DNA from: Virgibacillus doumboii
GTDB lineage: Bacteria; Bacillota; Bacilli; Bacillales; Amphibacillaceae
Assembly: GCF_902806455.1 (NCBI RefSeq)
Contig: NZ_CADCWQ010000001.1
Location: 1,116,001 to 1,180,000 of the forward strand
Length of the DNA: 64,000 nucleotides
Reading direction: 5' to 3'
Part shown: positions 36,852 through 45,346 of the stretch, piece by piece
Position numbering within the stretch: position 1 is the first letter of the stretch
Layout of the letters: each line of letters starts with the position of its first letter
Notes under the pieces: model-generated
The model's database searches: none
Told to the model about the DNA's origin: nothing
The model's input: only the letters and a program-made list of their open reading frames with translations
Program-made: the position numbers and the translations under genes

Positions 36852-37777
36852 TGATTCATATAGCTTTATCCTTATTTCTTTTTACAATGATGTTAGGCTT
36901 TTATTACTTATATAAATCTATTAAACTTCGAAAAAAACGCAGCAAAATCTATGAAATTTACAAAGTAAAAGATACTGGAGAACGAAGAAGTGTCTTGATG
37001 AGGTTCGGAGATAAGTTTGACAATTCGAGTGTGGCAAAAGATCTTTCATTAAAGCTGCAACAGGCCGATTTGAAAATCAAACCATCGGAATTCATGATGC
37101 TTTTCCTGCTCATTTTTATTGTGATGTGGGTTATCAACAATAAACTGTTAAGTCTGATGTTCCCGTTGGGGTTGCTCTTGGCTTTTGCCATTGTTTTCTT
37201 TGGTACTCGGTTTCTGTTATCATCCAGGAAAAATAAACGAAGAGAAAAACTGGATGCCCAGCTTCCGGAGATATGCCGACTGATGGCAAACTCGCTGAAA
37301 GCTGGCCTGACAATCCAGCAGGGAATAGGAAACTGTGCGGATGATTTAAGTGAACCCGCTAAAACAGATTTCAAGCAAATGGAAAAAGAAATGGCAATCG
37401 GTGAAGATCTGGAAAATGTTCTGAATAAATTCCGGGATAAGGCGGCATCCAGTGATGTAAATATCTTTACCGGAACATTGCTTATCCAGAAACAGGTCGG
37501 AGGTAATCTTGGCAAGATACTTGATATGATGGCACAGACGCTTGAATCAAGATCAAGGGTGTTTAAAGAAATCCGATCCGCAACCGCAGAAGGGAAAGCT
37601 GTTGCTTACATGCTGCCGTTGATGCCTGTTGCAATGTGTGCTTTGATGTCACTTGTCATTCCCGGATTTCTAAATCCATTGTTCACAGTATTTGGAATGA
37701 TTTTGCTGGGAATTGTCGGAGCTATTATATTTATCGGTATCCTCCTCATTCGCAGGCTAACCGATATTAAGGTGTGA
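36848..37777 (+). CDS. tadB: TadB-like pilus platform protein
   Basis: The 309-aa membrane protein carries a GspF/TadB domain. An N-terminal membrane helix is followed by a helical pair (about 85-125), the cytoplasmic F-domain (AQLPEICRLMANSLKAGLTI, IQKQVGGNLGKILDMM) and two C-terminal helices. Together with TadC it forms the inner-membrane platform contacted by TadA. ATG 36848 overlaps the tadA end by four bases; a TTG at 36839 is an alternative. Confidence 0.9.
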   Translation: MMIHIALSLFLFTMMLGFYYLYKSIKLRKKRSKIYEIYKVKDTGERRSVLMRFGDKFDNSSVAKDLSLKLQQADLKIKPSEFMMLFLLIFIVMWVINNKLLSLMFPLGLLLAFAIVFFGTRFLLSSRKNKRREKLDAQLPEICRLMANSLKAGLTIQQGIGNCADDLSEPAKTDFKQMEKEMAIGEDLENVLNKFRDKAASSDVNIFTGTLLIQKQVGGNLGKILDMMAQTLESRSRVFKEIRSATAEGKAVAYMLPLMPVAMCALMSLVIPGFLNPLFTVFGMILLGIVGAIIFIGILLIRRLTDIKV

Positions 37778-37784
37778 TGAATCT

Positions 37785-38717
37785 ATGGAAGAATTCCGAT
37801 ATGTAATCTTGCTTATACTCTTAGCACTGTGCATGCTGCTTGCGGGTTTCATATTTTTATATGTGTTTTTTGTGAAAAGAGCAAATTTAATAGAACACTG
37901 GGAAGGCGATGCTCTGAAGAAGCGAAAAAAAGAAAAACTTTATCATCGGGCCCGGAACAGTCTGTTGGCATTGGGAAACAGGATGGGGCCGCGGGCAACC
38001 TCACTTCTTTCTTTTCGGAATAAAGAGAAGGATAGAAATCAATTGAAATTGGCCGGATCCAGTCTCGCTCTGGAAGGATATTACGGTTTGAAGTTGGTGC
38101 TTGGCTTTATTGGAGTTATTATACTCTTACTTTCCATCATATTAGGTATCAGATTATTCATTATCATTTCCGTATTAATAAGTTTTTTTGGTTTCATGGC
38201 GCCTGACATTGCTTTAAGTATCAAGGCTAAGGAACGGCAGCGGAAAATAGGTGAGGAGATGCCAGATTTTCTGGATACGATCAGTGTGATGCTGCAGGCA
38301 GGAAGTTCATTGGATGGCTCACTAAAAACAAGTTCCAAATATATGGAGGGCCCATTATTTGAAGAAATAAAGAAATTTAATCAGGAAATCGAATTAGGTG
38401 TCCCGAGGAAAACGGCTTATACCAATCTGATGAAGCGTAACAACTCCAAAGAGCTGCATACGTTGGTCCAATCGTTGATTCAAGGGGCAGAGCTTGGGGT
38501 GCCGGTTGCGCAGACATTCAGTGTCCAGGCAGAAGATTTAAGGTCAACAAGAGGGAGTCTTGCTAAGGAAAAAGCAGCAAAAGCAAATCCGAAAATTTCG
38601 CTTGTGACAACATTTTTAATTGCTCCATCAATATTCTTTTTACTGATTGGATTAATGGTACTAAACATGATATATAACCCCGAATCTTTCGGAGTTGAAA
38701 ATATAATTAATTTTTAA
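37785..38717 (+). CDS. tadC: TadC-like pilus platform protein
   Basis: The 310-aa membrane protein is the TadB paralogue usually found next to it. It has an N-terminal helix, a central helical pair (about 100-140) and a GspF domain with EMPDFLDTISVMLQAGSSLDGSLK and LVQSLIQGAELGVPVAQT, then a C-terminal hairpin. It begins seven bases after tadB and precedes the pilin gene by 14. Confidence 0.9.
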   Translation: MEEFRYVILLILLALCMLLAGFIFLYVFFVKRANLIEHWEGDALKKRKKEKLYHRARNSLLALGNRMGPRATSLLSFRNKEKDRNQLKLAGSSLALEGYYGLKLVLGFIGVIILLLSIILGIRLFIIISVLISFFGFMAPDIALSIKAKERQRKIGEEMPDFLDTISVMLQAGSSLDGSLKTSSKYMEGPLFEEIKKFNQEIELGVPRKTAYTNLMKRNNSKELHTLVQSLIQGAELGVPVAQTFSVQAEDLRSTRGSLAKEKAAKANPKISLVTTFLIAPSIFFLLIGLMVLNMIYNPESFGVENIINF

Positions 38718-38731
38718 AAGGAGAGATTTAC

Positions 38732-38953
38732 ATGTTAAATTTTATTGAAGAAAAGGTTTATGGATTGTTTTCACAGGTAAAAACAAGTGTTAAGGAAGAA
38801 AAAGGTGCAGAGTTGATGGAATGGATTGGCATGTGTTTGGTGGTACTTGCAATCATGGGCGCGGTAATCTCGTTCTTTGATGGCACAACTGGAATTGGTT
38901 CACAAATTCAATCATTCATAACCGATCAAATCGATAATCTGAGTGGTGAGTAA
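38732..38953 (+). CDS. Flp-type pilin (variant)
   Basis: The 73-aa prepilin has a 25-residue leader ending in KEEKG, then AELMEWIGMCLVVLAIMG, a single hydrophobic helix. Cleavage after Gly25 would put Glu at +5 and Trp at +6, where classical Flp pilins have Glu-Tyr. The mature peptide would be 48 residues. An AAGGAGAG ribosome site is present. Size, position after tadC and the leader identify it as the main pilin. Confidence 0.85.
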   Translation: MLNFIEEKVYGLFSQVKTSVKEEKGAELMEWIGMCLVVLAIMGAVISFFDGTTGIGSQIQSFITDQIDNLSGE

Positions 38954-38985
38954 TCCATTAATTCATTAAAAACGGGGTGCCAATT

Positions 38986-39360
38986 GTGAAGAAATACATT
39001 AAAAATGAACGTGGTTCCCAGTTGTTGGAATTTGTTGGGATGTTTCCCATGATTATTATTGCTGCATTGGTTGCCTGGCAAATCTTGATGGTCGGCTATA
39101 CGATGGTTGTTGGTGAGGCGGCTGCAAGAGATGGTGCCAGGGTAGCAAGTGTCGATGGAAACTATCAGGATGCTGCTAAAAAGTCAGCCAGTGGTTTGTA
39201 TGTAAGCAGCAGTAAATCTGAAACAGGTGACAGTGTTGAAGTTTCAGTGACCGTAAAAGCACCTACACTCAAAATACCGATTTGGGACAATCCAAATATT
39301 GAATTTGAGACTTCTGCGATTATGCCCGTTGAGGATGAAGAAAGTGAAGACGATGATTAG
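38986..39360 (+). CDS. TadE-like pseudopilin
   Basis: The 124-aa protein has a short prepilin leader KKYIKNERG (cleavage after Gly10) followed by SQLLEFVGMFPMIIIAALVA, with the Glu+5-Phe+6 pair of TadE proteins. A periplasm-like domain follows, with an acidic tail EDEESEDDD. GTG 38986 is preferred after ACGGGGTG; the frame opens three codons earlier. Its end overlaps the next gene by eight bases. Confidence 0.85.
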   Translation: MKKYIKNERGSQLLEFVGMFPMIIIAALVAWQILMVGYTMVVGEAAARDGARVASVDGNYQDAAKKSASGLYVSSSKSETGDSVEVSVTVKAPTLKIPIWDNPNIEFETSAIMPVEDEESEDDD

Positions 39361-40120
39361 AAAATATTTTAAAAAGTATGTACACAATGAAGATGGTGCA
39401 ACGATATTTATTATGTTTGGTATTTTTGCGGGAATTGTCTTGATAGGCTTTGTCTTTTTCGACATGACTAGTGTCTTCTCAGAACGTCGAATGTCACAGA
39501 CAGGAAGTGATGCAGCCGCAATTGCTGCAGCGCTGGAAGCAGAAAAATCATATAAGGAAGATTTGGAAGAAGATGTGGCAGAAAAATTAGAAGACTTATT
39601 TGGTGATTTAGAGGAACACAAAGAAGATTGGGAAGAAGACCAGGAAGATGAAGACTCCGAAGACAATGGTGATGGAAATGATGAGGAATCCAACAATGAT
39701 GATGAATGGGAAGAAGAATTTGATGATTGGATAGAGGACCGGGAAGATGACCATGACCATCAAATGCCTGGAAGTATTATTAAGTATCTCAAAGGTGAAA
39801 CCACAGATGTTGATATAAATGATGCGATTAAATTTCTCTGGGATACAGGTGATTTGTCTGATATGGTCTGTGAAACAGTTGGAGATCATGAGGATGAGAT
39901 GCGTGAGGCTGCACAAGAATTTGCCGACAGGAATGGTATAGAAAATGACATCTCCATTGTTTTTCCGGTTGAAGATGAAGGATTTACAGTAGGTGTACGT
40001 ACGAAAGCAACTATTAACGACTCGTTTTTTGAAGGCGTTAATACAGATGAGCTTAAGGTTCCGGCACATGCTATCGCAAACATACAGGAACCTGAAGGTG
40101 TAAATATCGATTGTGATTAA
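39353..40120 (+). CDS. TadG-like pilus protein with acidic insertion
   Basis: The 255-aa protein opens with the TadE/G N-terminal pattern: VHNEDGATIFIMFGIFAGIVLIGFVFFDM, then RRMSQTGSDAAAIAAALEAE. Gly15 could be a prepilin cleavage site, but residue +5 is not Glu, as usual for TadG. Residues about 63-125 are extraordinarily acidic (EDQEDEDSEDNGDGNDEES), then a compact domain with VCETVGDHEDEMREAAQEF. Unlike many TadG proteins it lacks a vWA domain; vWA lipoproteins are encoded 6 kb downstream. ATG 39353 overlaps the TadE-like gene. Confidence 0.82.
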   Translation: MIRKYFKKYVHNEDGATIFIMFGIFAGIVLIGFVFFDMTSVFSERRMSQTGSDAAAIAAALEAEKSYKEDLEEDVAEKLEDLFGDLEEHKEDWEEDQEDEDSEDNGDGNDEESNNDDEWEEEFDDWIEDREDDHDHQMPGSIIKYLKGETTDVDINDAIKFLWDTGDLSDMVCETVGDHEDEMREAAQEFADRNGIENDISIVFPVEDEGFTVGVRTKATINDSFFEGVNTDELKVPAHAIANIQEPEGVNIDCD

Positions 40121-40160
40121 GCACAGTATTGTTGAATTTGCAGTAATTAGGTGGTGTGGT

Positions 40161-41579
40161 ATGAAGAAAAGTTTAATTATAATGTTAATGATAATTTTAT
40201 CTGTTTTACCTGCTACAACTGTCCTGGCAACAGCTGATGTCAATCTGACTGGTGAGATTGAAATGGAAGGCGAACATTCCACCTTTTCAGATGGAGAGGT
40301 CAGTGAAGAAGAGTGGAATAACGGGTTGCCCGGTGGTTCAGATGGAGCACAGGATCCCGGAGCTGAAGACCCCAGTATAACCGATCAATTGGGTAATTTA
40401 ATCGGTGGTTTATGGGACGATGCCAAAGAAATAGCCAAAAACGTAGTGGGTGTAACATGGGATGCGATTACTGATTTAGCTGGAAAAGGCTTGGATGTTG
40501 TCCTATCAATTGGTGATTCAATAGGTAACGCAATTAACAGTGTGACCGAATGGTTTAATAATTTGCCCGATGTCTGGCAGGATGCACTATTGACAATAGG
40601 GGCAATTGTAATTGCAATTGTAGTTGTGTTAGGTGTAATTGCATTAGGAGCACTTTTAATAGCTGGAAGTGTATTCGCAATTCCAGCTGCAGTTGTAATC
40701 GGTGTTATAGCAGGAGCTGCACTGGTTGGAGCCGCATATTTTGCCTTGAATGGAGGAACAGATGACTTCTCATTTTCCCATGCTTTAATGTGGGCAATGG
40801 GCGGTGGAGCAGTTGGTGCCTTTTTTGGAACTTCTGCAGGCGGTGCAGTCGTCTCGGCACTGGCAAGAAAATTCGCACCAAAGTTTGCTGCTGAATTTAT
40901 GTTGATTTTGAGGTTAGGCGGCCGAGGAATGGCTGCACGGTTTTTAGCTGGTGCATGGCTGAAAAGCGCAGCAATACCTATGGCAGGGTTAGTAGGGTTT
41001 ACTGGCATTAACGCCGCAATAACAGGTGAACTGCCGACTGCAAGGGAGTTTGGTCAAGATGCAGTATTGACACTTCTAACAGCACCAATTGGCGGTCCTT
41101 TAGCTAGTAAAGCAATTGGTTTATTTAAAAATGGTCGTGTGTTTTCTGGTATAGCACATGCTTTTGCAGGAATGAACGTAGGTGGCATAACTAGCTTCCT
41201 TATGGGAGCGGCAGGTTCCGGGCATGGAACGTGGTCTGATTATCTAAGTGGTCTGGTGACATCTGGATTGTTTATTGGATTGGCCCCATTTGCTAAAAGG
41301 TTTTTGCAAAACAATCGAACTAGAGAATATGTATATGAACTATTTAAGAAATTTACTGGGGGAAAGGTGTCCGACCTGTTTAAGGGAAAAAAGGCAACAT
41401 CGAATATTTCACATTCAACAGTAAATACACCTACTAATTTAGGTACAGTTTCTAACATTTATCAAAAACAACCTGTAAGTGTAAATTCAACTGCAAATTC
41501 GATAAGCAGTCAAAACAAGCTAACACGACAAGAAGAAGAAGCTGTAATTGAGTATTTAAACAATATGCAAGCGAAATAA
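40161..41579 (+). CDS. Secreted or membrane Gly/Ala-rich protein at the end of the Tad operon
   Basis: The 472-aa protein starts at ATG 40161 after AGGTGG and has a signal peptide (MKKSLIIMLMIILSVLPA, cleavage near VLA-TADV). An acidic Gly/Pro linker (about 25-75) leads to amphipathic segments with DVWQDALLTIG and then long Gly/Ala-rich hydrophobic stretches (about 135-310) that could form several membrane passes. The last 70 residues are polar and Ser/Asn/Thr-rich, ending RQEEEAVIEYLNNMQAK. I do not recognise a family. The layout resembles the delivery part of polymorphic toxins with a short C-terminal module, but no known toxin motif is visible. Confidence 0.7.
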   Translation: MKKSLIIMLMIILSVLPATTVLATADVNLTGEIEMEGEHSTFSDGEVSEEEWNNGLPGGSDGAQDPGAEDPSITDQLGNLIGGLWDDAKEIAKNVVGVTWDAITDLAGKGLDVVLSIGDSIGNAINSVTEWFNNLPDVWQDALLTIGAIVIAIVVVLGVIALGALLIAGSVFAIPAAVVIGVIAGAALVGAAYFALNGGTDDFSFSHALMWAMGGGAVGAFFGTSAGGAVVSALARKFAPKFAAEFMLILRLGGRGMAARFLAGAWLKSAAIPMAGLVGFTGINAAITGELPTAREFGQDAVLTLLTAPIGGPLASKAIGLFKNGRVFSGIAHAFAGMNVGGITSFLMGAAGSGHGTWSDYLSGLVTSGLFIGLAPFAKRFLQNNRTREYVYELFKKFTGGKVSDLFKGKKATSNISHSTVNTPTNLGTVSNIYQKQPVSVNSTANSISSQNKLTRQEEEAVIEYLNNMQAK

Positions 41580-41616
41580 GTTATTTAAAAAAACGATATG
41601 TGAAAAGGGTGATAGT

Positions 41617-41916
41617 TTGAACGACAAGCTCTGGAAAGCAATACAATTTGGAAGTTTTTCGGCTTTATTGCTGGCATTTGCTTATATGATCATAGGGCTT
41701 CCGCTTGAACCAATACCGGATGGAGGATGGAAGATTTCCTTTCCAAGTGAAAACTTTCAGATAGGATTTGTAGTAGTTTGTGTGGCGCTATTTCTGACAT
41801 GGGCATTTGCAACATTCGTACGGAAACAAGGGGAAGTATCTAAGAAAGCTGTTCAAAGTACCATATTCTTCCTAGTAGGCTTCGGAATCTTCTTCTGGAT
41901 TTTACAGCTTATCTAG
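41617..41916 (+). CDS. Small membrane protein, paralogue family A (copy 1)
   Basis: The 99-aa protein has three membrane helices. It contains LPLEPIPDGGWKISFPS in the outer loop and AFATFVRKQGEVSKKAVQSTIFFLVGFGIFFWIL near the end. TTG 41617 (LNDKLWKAIQ) follows AAGGGTGA. The protein at 41965 is the same length and clearly homologous, and 44540 is a third, more distant copy. Function unknown. Position after the secreted protein makes an immunity-type role conceivable, without direct evidence. Confidence 0.75.
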   Translation: MNDKLWKAIQFGSFSALLLAFAYMIIGLPLEPIPDGGWKISFPSENFQIGFVVVCVALFLTWAFATFVRKQGEVSKKAVQSTIFFLVGFGIFFWILQLI

Positions 41917-41964
41917 TTAATGGAAATACTTGATTGGATAATTGTTTTTAGAAGGATGGTCCCA

Positions 41965-42264
41965 TTGAACGATAAACCCTGGAAGAAAATACAAATAGGA
42001 AGTTTTTCAGTGGCAATGCTGATATTTATATACAATATAATAGTTCTGCCACTTGAACCATTACCAGATGGAGGTTGGGAAGCAACGTTTCCAAGTGTAA
42101 CCTATCAGATTACAATGCTTGTAATTGCATCCTTATTCGTTTTAACCTGGGCGTTTGCCACATTTGTACGAAGAGAAGGCGAGGTATCCGTGAAAGCGGT
42201 CCAGAGTACTGTGTTCTTTCTAGTAGGCTTTGGAATCTTCTTTTGGATTTTACAGCAAATTTAA
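41965..42264 (+). CDS. Small membrane protein, paralogue family A (copy 2)
   Basis: Starting at TTG 41965 (LNDKPWKKIQIG), after AGAAGGATGG, this gives 99 residues, exactly the length of copy 1. It shares LPLEPLPDGGWEATFPS and TFVRREGEVSVKAVQSTVFFLVGFGIFFWIL. The open frame extends to 41920, but that segment is absent in copy 1. Divergence is concentrated in the membrane helices and outer loop. It follows copy 1 by 48 bases as a tandem duplicate. Confidence 0.75.
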   Translation: MNDKPWKKIQIGSFSVAMLIFIYNIIVLPLEPLPDGGWEATFPSVTYQITMLVIASLFVLTWAFATFVRREGEVSVKAVQSTVFFLVGFGIFFWILQQI

Positions 42265-42348
42265 TTAATGGAAAACACTAAAATGCTCTTAAAAAGGTGA
42301 AAATGTTTCTTATATTTAAACTTTAAATTTGTAAGGTGGGTTTTCAAC

Positions 42349-42669
42349 ATGGAACAACGAAAAGAATTATGGGATTTTGTGAAAATAGTATCATCTATTT
42401 GTGCATTTGTTGGAGTGCCTGCCTTTTTTTATTTTTTTGGGTACCGGTTAACCGGTGAATTGACGGTGGAAATTGATAAACTTTTATGGGATAATCCGTT
42501 TTTATATGTAGTAATATCTGCTGTCGTACTGGGCTCTGTTATGACCATGTTGGCGACTGATGTAGAGAAAAATAATTATCGGCTTAGTTTTATGGTGGTT
42601 TTGAAAACGTTCGCGAAAATAGTTGGTATTGTTCTGCTCGTCGCTGTCGTCAGGTATTTATTTTTGTAA
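42349..42669 (+). CDS. Small membrane protein, family B (intact copy)
   Basis: The 106-aa protein starts MEQRKELWDFVKIVSSICAF, with GVPAFFYFFGYRLTGELTVEIDKLLWDNPF between helices and a C-terminal helix. Three membrane segments are likely. AAGGTGGG precedes the ATG. A second copy at 44877 is broken. I do not recognise a family. Confidence 0.7.
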   Translation: MEQRKELWDFVKIVSSICAFVGVPAFFYFFGYRLTGELTVEIDKLLWDNPFLYVVISAVVLGSVMTMLATDVEKNNYRLSFMVVLKTFAKIVGIVLLVAVVRYLFL

Positions 42670-42708
42670 GTATGATGTATAAATCAATTAATTTTAAAGG
42701 TGGTTCAT

Positions 42709-43068
42709 ATGGATTTATCAAACCGCGAACTCCAAAAACTTCAGGCAATGTATACGTATTACCTTTTTAAACAAAAGGAATTCAAGCATTTTCTGACTGG
42801 TTTATTTGTAATCATAGGTATATGGTTGATTGTAATGATTATTCGAGGATTTGAAAATTTTTTTGTTATCGGAAGTACCTTACTGGTAATTTATCTATTT
42901 ATTTCGGGGATTGTGTGGATTTCTTTTACTTTTGTTGCCAGAAAAGTGGAGAAAAAACGCGTGGAAATGGATCTTTCCAGAGAACGATTTGAGGATTTGA
43001 TTGGCTACGATAGAGTTACCAGGAAAATGAACAAACGATTTATTAAAATGCCTTGGGATGATTTGTAA
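42709..43068 (+). CDS. Small membrane protein with charged tail, family C
   Basis: The 119-aa protein has an N-terminal helix (LSNRELQKLQAMYTYYLFKQ), two membrane helices (about 30-80) and a basic cytoplasmic tail ending KRFIKMPWDDL. ATG 42709 follows AAAGGTGG. It is unrecognised and single-copy in the window. It sits in the same array and strand as families A, B and D. Confidence 0.68.
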   Translation: MDLSNRELQKLQAMYTYYLFKQKEFKHFLTGLFVIIGIWLIVMIIRGFENFFVIGSTLLVIYLFISGIVWISFTFVARKVEKKRVEMDLSRERFEDLIGYDRVTRKMNKRFIKMPWDDL

Positions 43069-43195
43069 ACAGCTGTATTCAGGTGGAGTTACTTTCTTTC
43101 CACCCATCATGACATCTCGGTGTAAGGTGGCATGATGAGTGTAAAGAAGGCACTTAATAATTTTACGACAATATTTATTTTAAGGGGTGGATTTA

Positions 43196-43561
43196 ATGAA
43201 TATTACTTCAGCAAAAAAGTCTATTAAATTTGCAGCTGGCGCTGGTTTTCTGCAGGCTGCATTTTTGGCAGTGGTTATAACGGTTGTAATGATTCTGAAT
43301 ACGGATTTTCTAGGTGTAAATCCGTTGGGTTATATTGATGCCGTTATTTTTGCATTTTTAGCATTTGGCGTTTTTAAAAAAAGCAGAACATGTGCAATCA
43401 TTCTATTGGTCTATTTTATTCTCGGGCAAGGAATAACTTTGCTGTTAGGCGGATCATTAGCTGGGATTCCATTGGCACTATTATTTTTGTATATTTATAT
43501 TCAGGGAATCCGTGGTACTTTTGCTTACCACAAGGAATCAGATGATACTGTGAGTAGCTAA
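43196..43561 (+). CDS. Small four-helix membrane protein, family D
   Basis: The 121-aa hydrophobic protein (MNITSAKKSIKFAAGAGF) has about four membrane helices, with FGVFKKSRTCAIILLVYF between the second and third. ATG 43196 follows AAGGGGTGG. A degenerate piece similar to its helix 1 region occurs near 46090-46200, downstream of family E copy 2, suggesting an ancestral duplicated block. It resembles generic TM2/bacteriocin-immunity-like sizes but no family is assigned. Confidence 0.68.
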   Translation: MNITSAKKSIKFAAGAGFLQAAFLAVVITVVMILNTDFLGVNPLGYIDAVIFAFLAFGVFKKSRTCAIILLVYFILGQGITLLLGGSLAGIPLALLFLYIYIQGIRGTFAYHKESDDTVSS

Positions 43562-43624
43562 GTCCATAAATGAATATCATTTTATTTTTTTATTTATTTT
43601 TAATCGAAATCAGGTTATTAGTAA

Positions 43625-43717
43625 TCAGTAATCGGGAGTGGGGTTACTGACGTTGCAGTAGGGGTGACATCTACTGTATCTGGAAGTGCAATTTCTAGTA
43701 TGGTCCAAAAAAGGTAA
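43625..43717 (+). pseudogene. Gene remnant upstream of family E copy 1
   Basis: A short frame without a start or ribosome site encodes GVTDVAVGVTSTVSGSAISS and ends VQKR-stop, a Gly/Ser/Val-rich stretch that reads like the end of a membrane protein. The preceding bases (43562-43624) hold only AT-rich sequence. It may be the stump of another array gene. Confidence 0.35.
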
Positions 43718-43726
43718 GGTGGATGT

Positions 43727-44303
43727 ATGAGAACGGAAGTGCCTTATAAAGAGAGTAGAATATTAGGAACTACCATTGTATTACTTGCTACCGGATTTCT
43801 AATGAGTTGGGTTCCAAAGGGAAATTTAGTTTTGTTAATGTTTAACTTACTATTAGCATTCATTGCTAGTATCTTGTTTTATTACTTTTGGAAAACAACA
43901 AAGCATAACAGTAAACGTATTTTTCCTTGTTGTCATTTGTGATGTTAAATGTGATAGCTATTCATTGTGCCATACCTTTATTACGTATTTACTTTCAGAC
44001 TTTAACATTTTGGGCAGTTATCGTTATGTTAATTATAATGGTTGTTTTGCCTTATTTATATTCAAGAGAGATAGCATTTGGCATCCAAAACCTAATAAAT
44101 CAAAGTTGGGAAAGATATATTTAGTTTATGCAGCATTAATCATTTTCTTTGGATCAACAACATTTACAGGGGCATTATATACCTCTAATCCCGGTGCATT
44201 AACTCTTGCTATATTTGCATTTTTGCTTGCTTTGTTATTTTTATTTATAGCTTCAGTTTTGCTAATTAAACCGGCCGAAATGAATCAAATTACTAAGAAT
44301 TAG
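43727..44303 (+). pseudogene. Family E six-helix membrane protein, copy 1, two frameshifts
   Basis: It aligns along its whole length with the intact 192-aa protein at 45347. The first part (RILGTTIVLLATGFLMSWVPKG) ends prematurely at HL-stop because a T is missing near 43917. The middle resumes in another frame (FVMLNVIAIHCAIPLLRIYF), and a second single-base loss near 44088, in a run of A, shifts the last part (KIYLVYAALIIFFGS to IKPAEMNQITKN). The start and ribosome site (AAGGTGG) are intact, so decay is recent. Confidence 0.8.
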
Positions 44304-44316
44304 GGTTGGTAATACA

Positions 44317-44507
44317 GTGGAAGTTTATATATTTAAATTTAAAGGTTTTATTCAAACAATTGGTGTTAGTTTATCATTACAATAATCTACTGTTTTATCA
44401 TAGGTTTTTTCATTAATGTCTGTGGTATGGGTAGTCATTTCAACGTTATCGTATCTTATGGCAGTGTTGGAGTTTTCGCAGGAGTTGCATTATACCAGAA
44501 AAATTAA
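44317..44507 (+). pseudogene. Degenerate family F gene, copy 1
   Basis: It begins with a GTG and VEVYIFKFKGFIQT, hits a stop, then continues in other frames: MSVVWVVIST, then VSYGSVGVFAGVALYQKN-stop. The same pieces (GFIQT, SVDWVGFST, VSYGSIGIL) occur at 45937, so both are remains of one duplicated small membrane-protein gene. Confidence 0.6.
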
Positions 44508-44539
44508 AGCTATCATTATAAGTGATAGGAGGTCTAATA

Positions 44540-44842
44540 TTGAATGACCAGTTATGGAAAACAACACAGTATACGAGTTTCATAGTTATTATACTGATTG
44601 GAGTCTTTCCCCTTAGTTTATTTTCAAGGGAAAAGACTCCGGATGGCGGCTGGCAATATTATTTCCCAAATGCTTTTGTACAGTATGGGTTAGCAACAGC
44701 AGTTATTGTGTTGTTATTTCTCTGGATGTTTTCAACATTTGTAAGAAAAGATGGGGAAGTATCTTTAAAAATAGCACGAAAATCAGTGATTTATTTAGTT
44801 TTTATTGGATTTTGGTATTTAATTATCAAGTGGTTGATATGA
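44540..44842 (+). CDS. Small membrane protein, paralogue family A (copy 3)
   Basis: TTG 44540 (LNDQLWKTTQYTSF) follows TAGGAGGTC and gives 100 residues. It keeps the family pattern TPDGGWQYYFPN and FSTFVRKDGEVSLKIARKSV, but is much more divergent than copies 1 and 2. Three membrane helices. It heads a second A-B-E-F block, supporting segmental duplication of the array. Confidence 0.72.
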   Translation: MNDQLWKTTQYTSFIVIILIGVFPLSLFSREKTPDGGWQYYFPNAFVQYGLATAVIVLLFLWMFSTFVRKDGEVSLKIARKSVIYLVFIGFWYLIIKWLI

Positions 44843-44876
44843 AATTTCAAATTAAAAAAGGAGGCAGCTTTCCTAA

Positions 44877-45249
44877 ATAGAACAGCGAAAAGAAATTTGG
44901 GTATTTAAAAGAATTCTAGCTTCCCTTTTTGCCTATTTAGAAGTACCTGCCTTCTTGTATTTCTTTGGTTATAGAATTACTGGTAAATGTTTAGATGGAA
45001 GTTGATAAATTATCATGGGACAATCCGTTTTTACATTTTCTTATTGCTGCCGTATTTATAGGATTGCTCGTAGGCATTGGTACAACTTATTCCTTTAATA
45101 GCACTGGATCTGGTAGAGCAGCAAAAAAGTTTGTTCATGATGTTTCCAAAAAAGTTTATGATACCGTAGTAGATGGTTGGAATAAAACCAAAGATTTTGT
45201 GTCTGATAGCGTTTCAAAAATAGAAGATTTTCCTGGGTTTGGAGGATAG
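44877..45249 (+). pseudogene. Family B copy 2: ATA start and frameshift
   Basis: The codons from 44877 read (ATA) EQRKEIWVFKRILAS and VPAFLYFFGYRITGK, matching family B, but the start codon is ATA instead of ATG and an extra base near 44985-44990 shifts the frame into a stop. The downstream part (MEVDKLSWDNPFLHFLIAAV) is open to 45249 and ends differently from copy 1, with a charged helical tail KKFVHDVSKKVYDTVVDGWN. An internal ATG at 44995 could express only the tail. Confidence 0.75.
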
Positions 45250-45346
45250 TTCTTTCCTCCTCCCCGATTCTTTTTAATAATAAATAAATTTTACTGATAA
45301 ATAATAATAAGAATTGTTAATTGAGGAAAGGTGCGATGAATTATTT

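Noticed and set aside
43137..43230. 30-codon frame MSVKKALNNFTTIF before family D
   Set aside because: It overlaps the start of the family D gene, has no good ribosome site and reads as chance.
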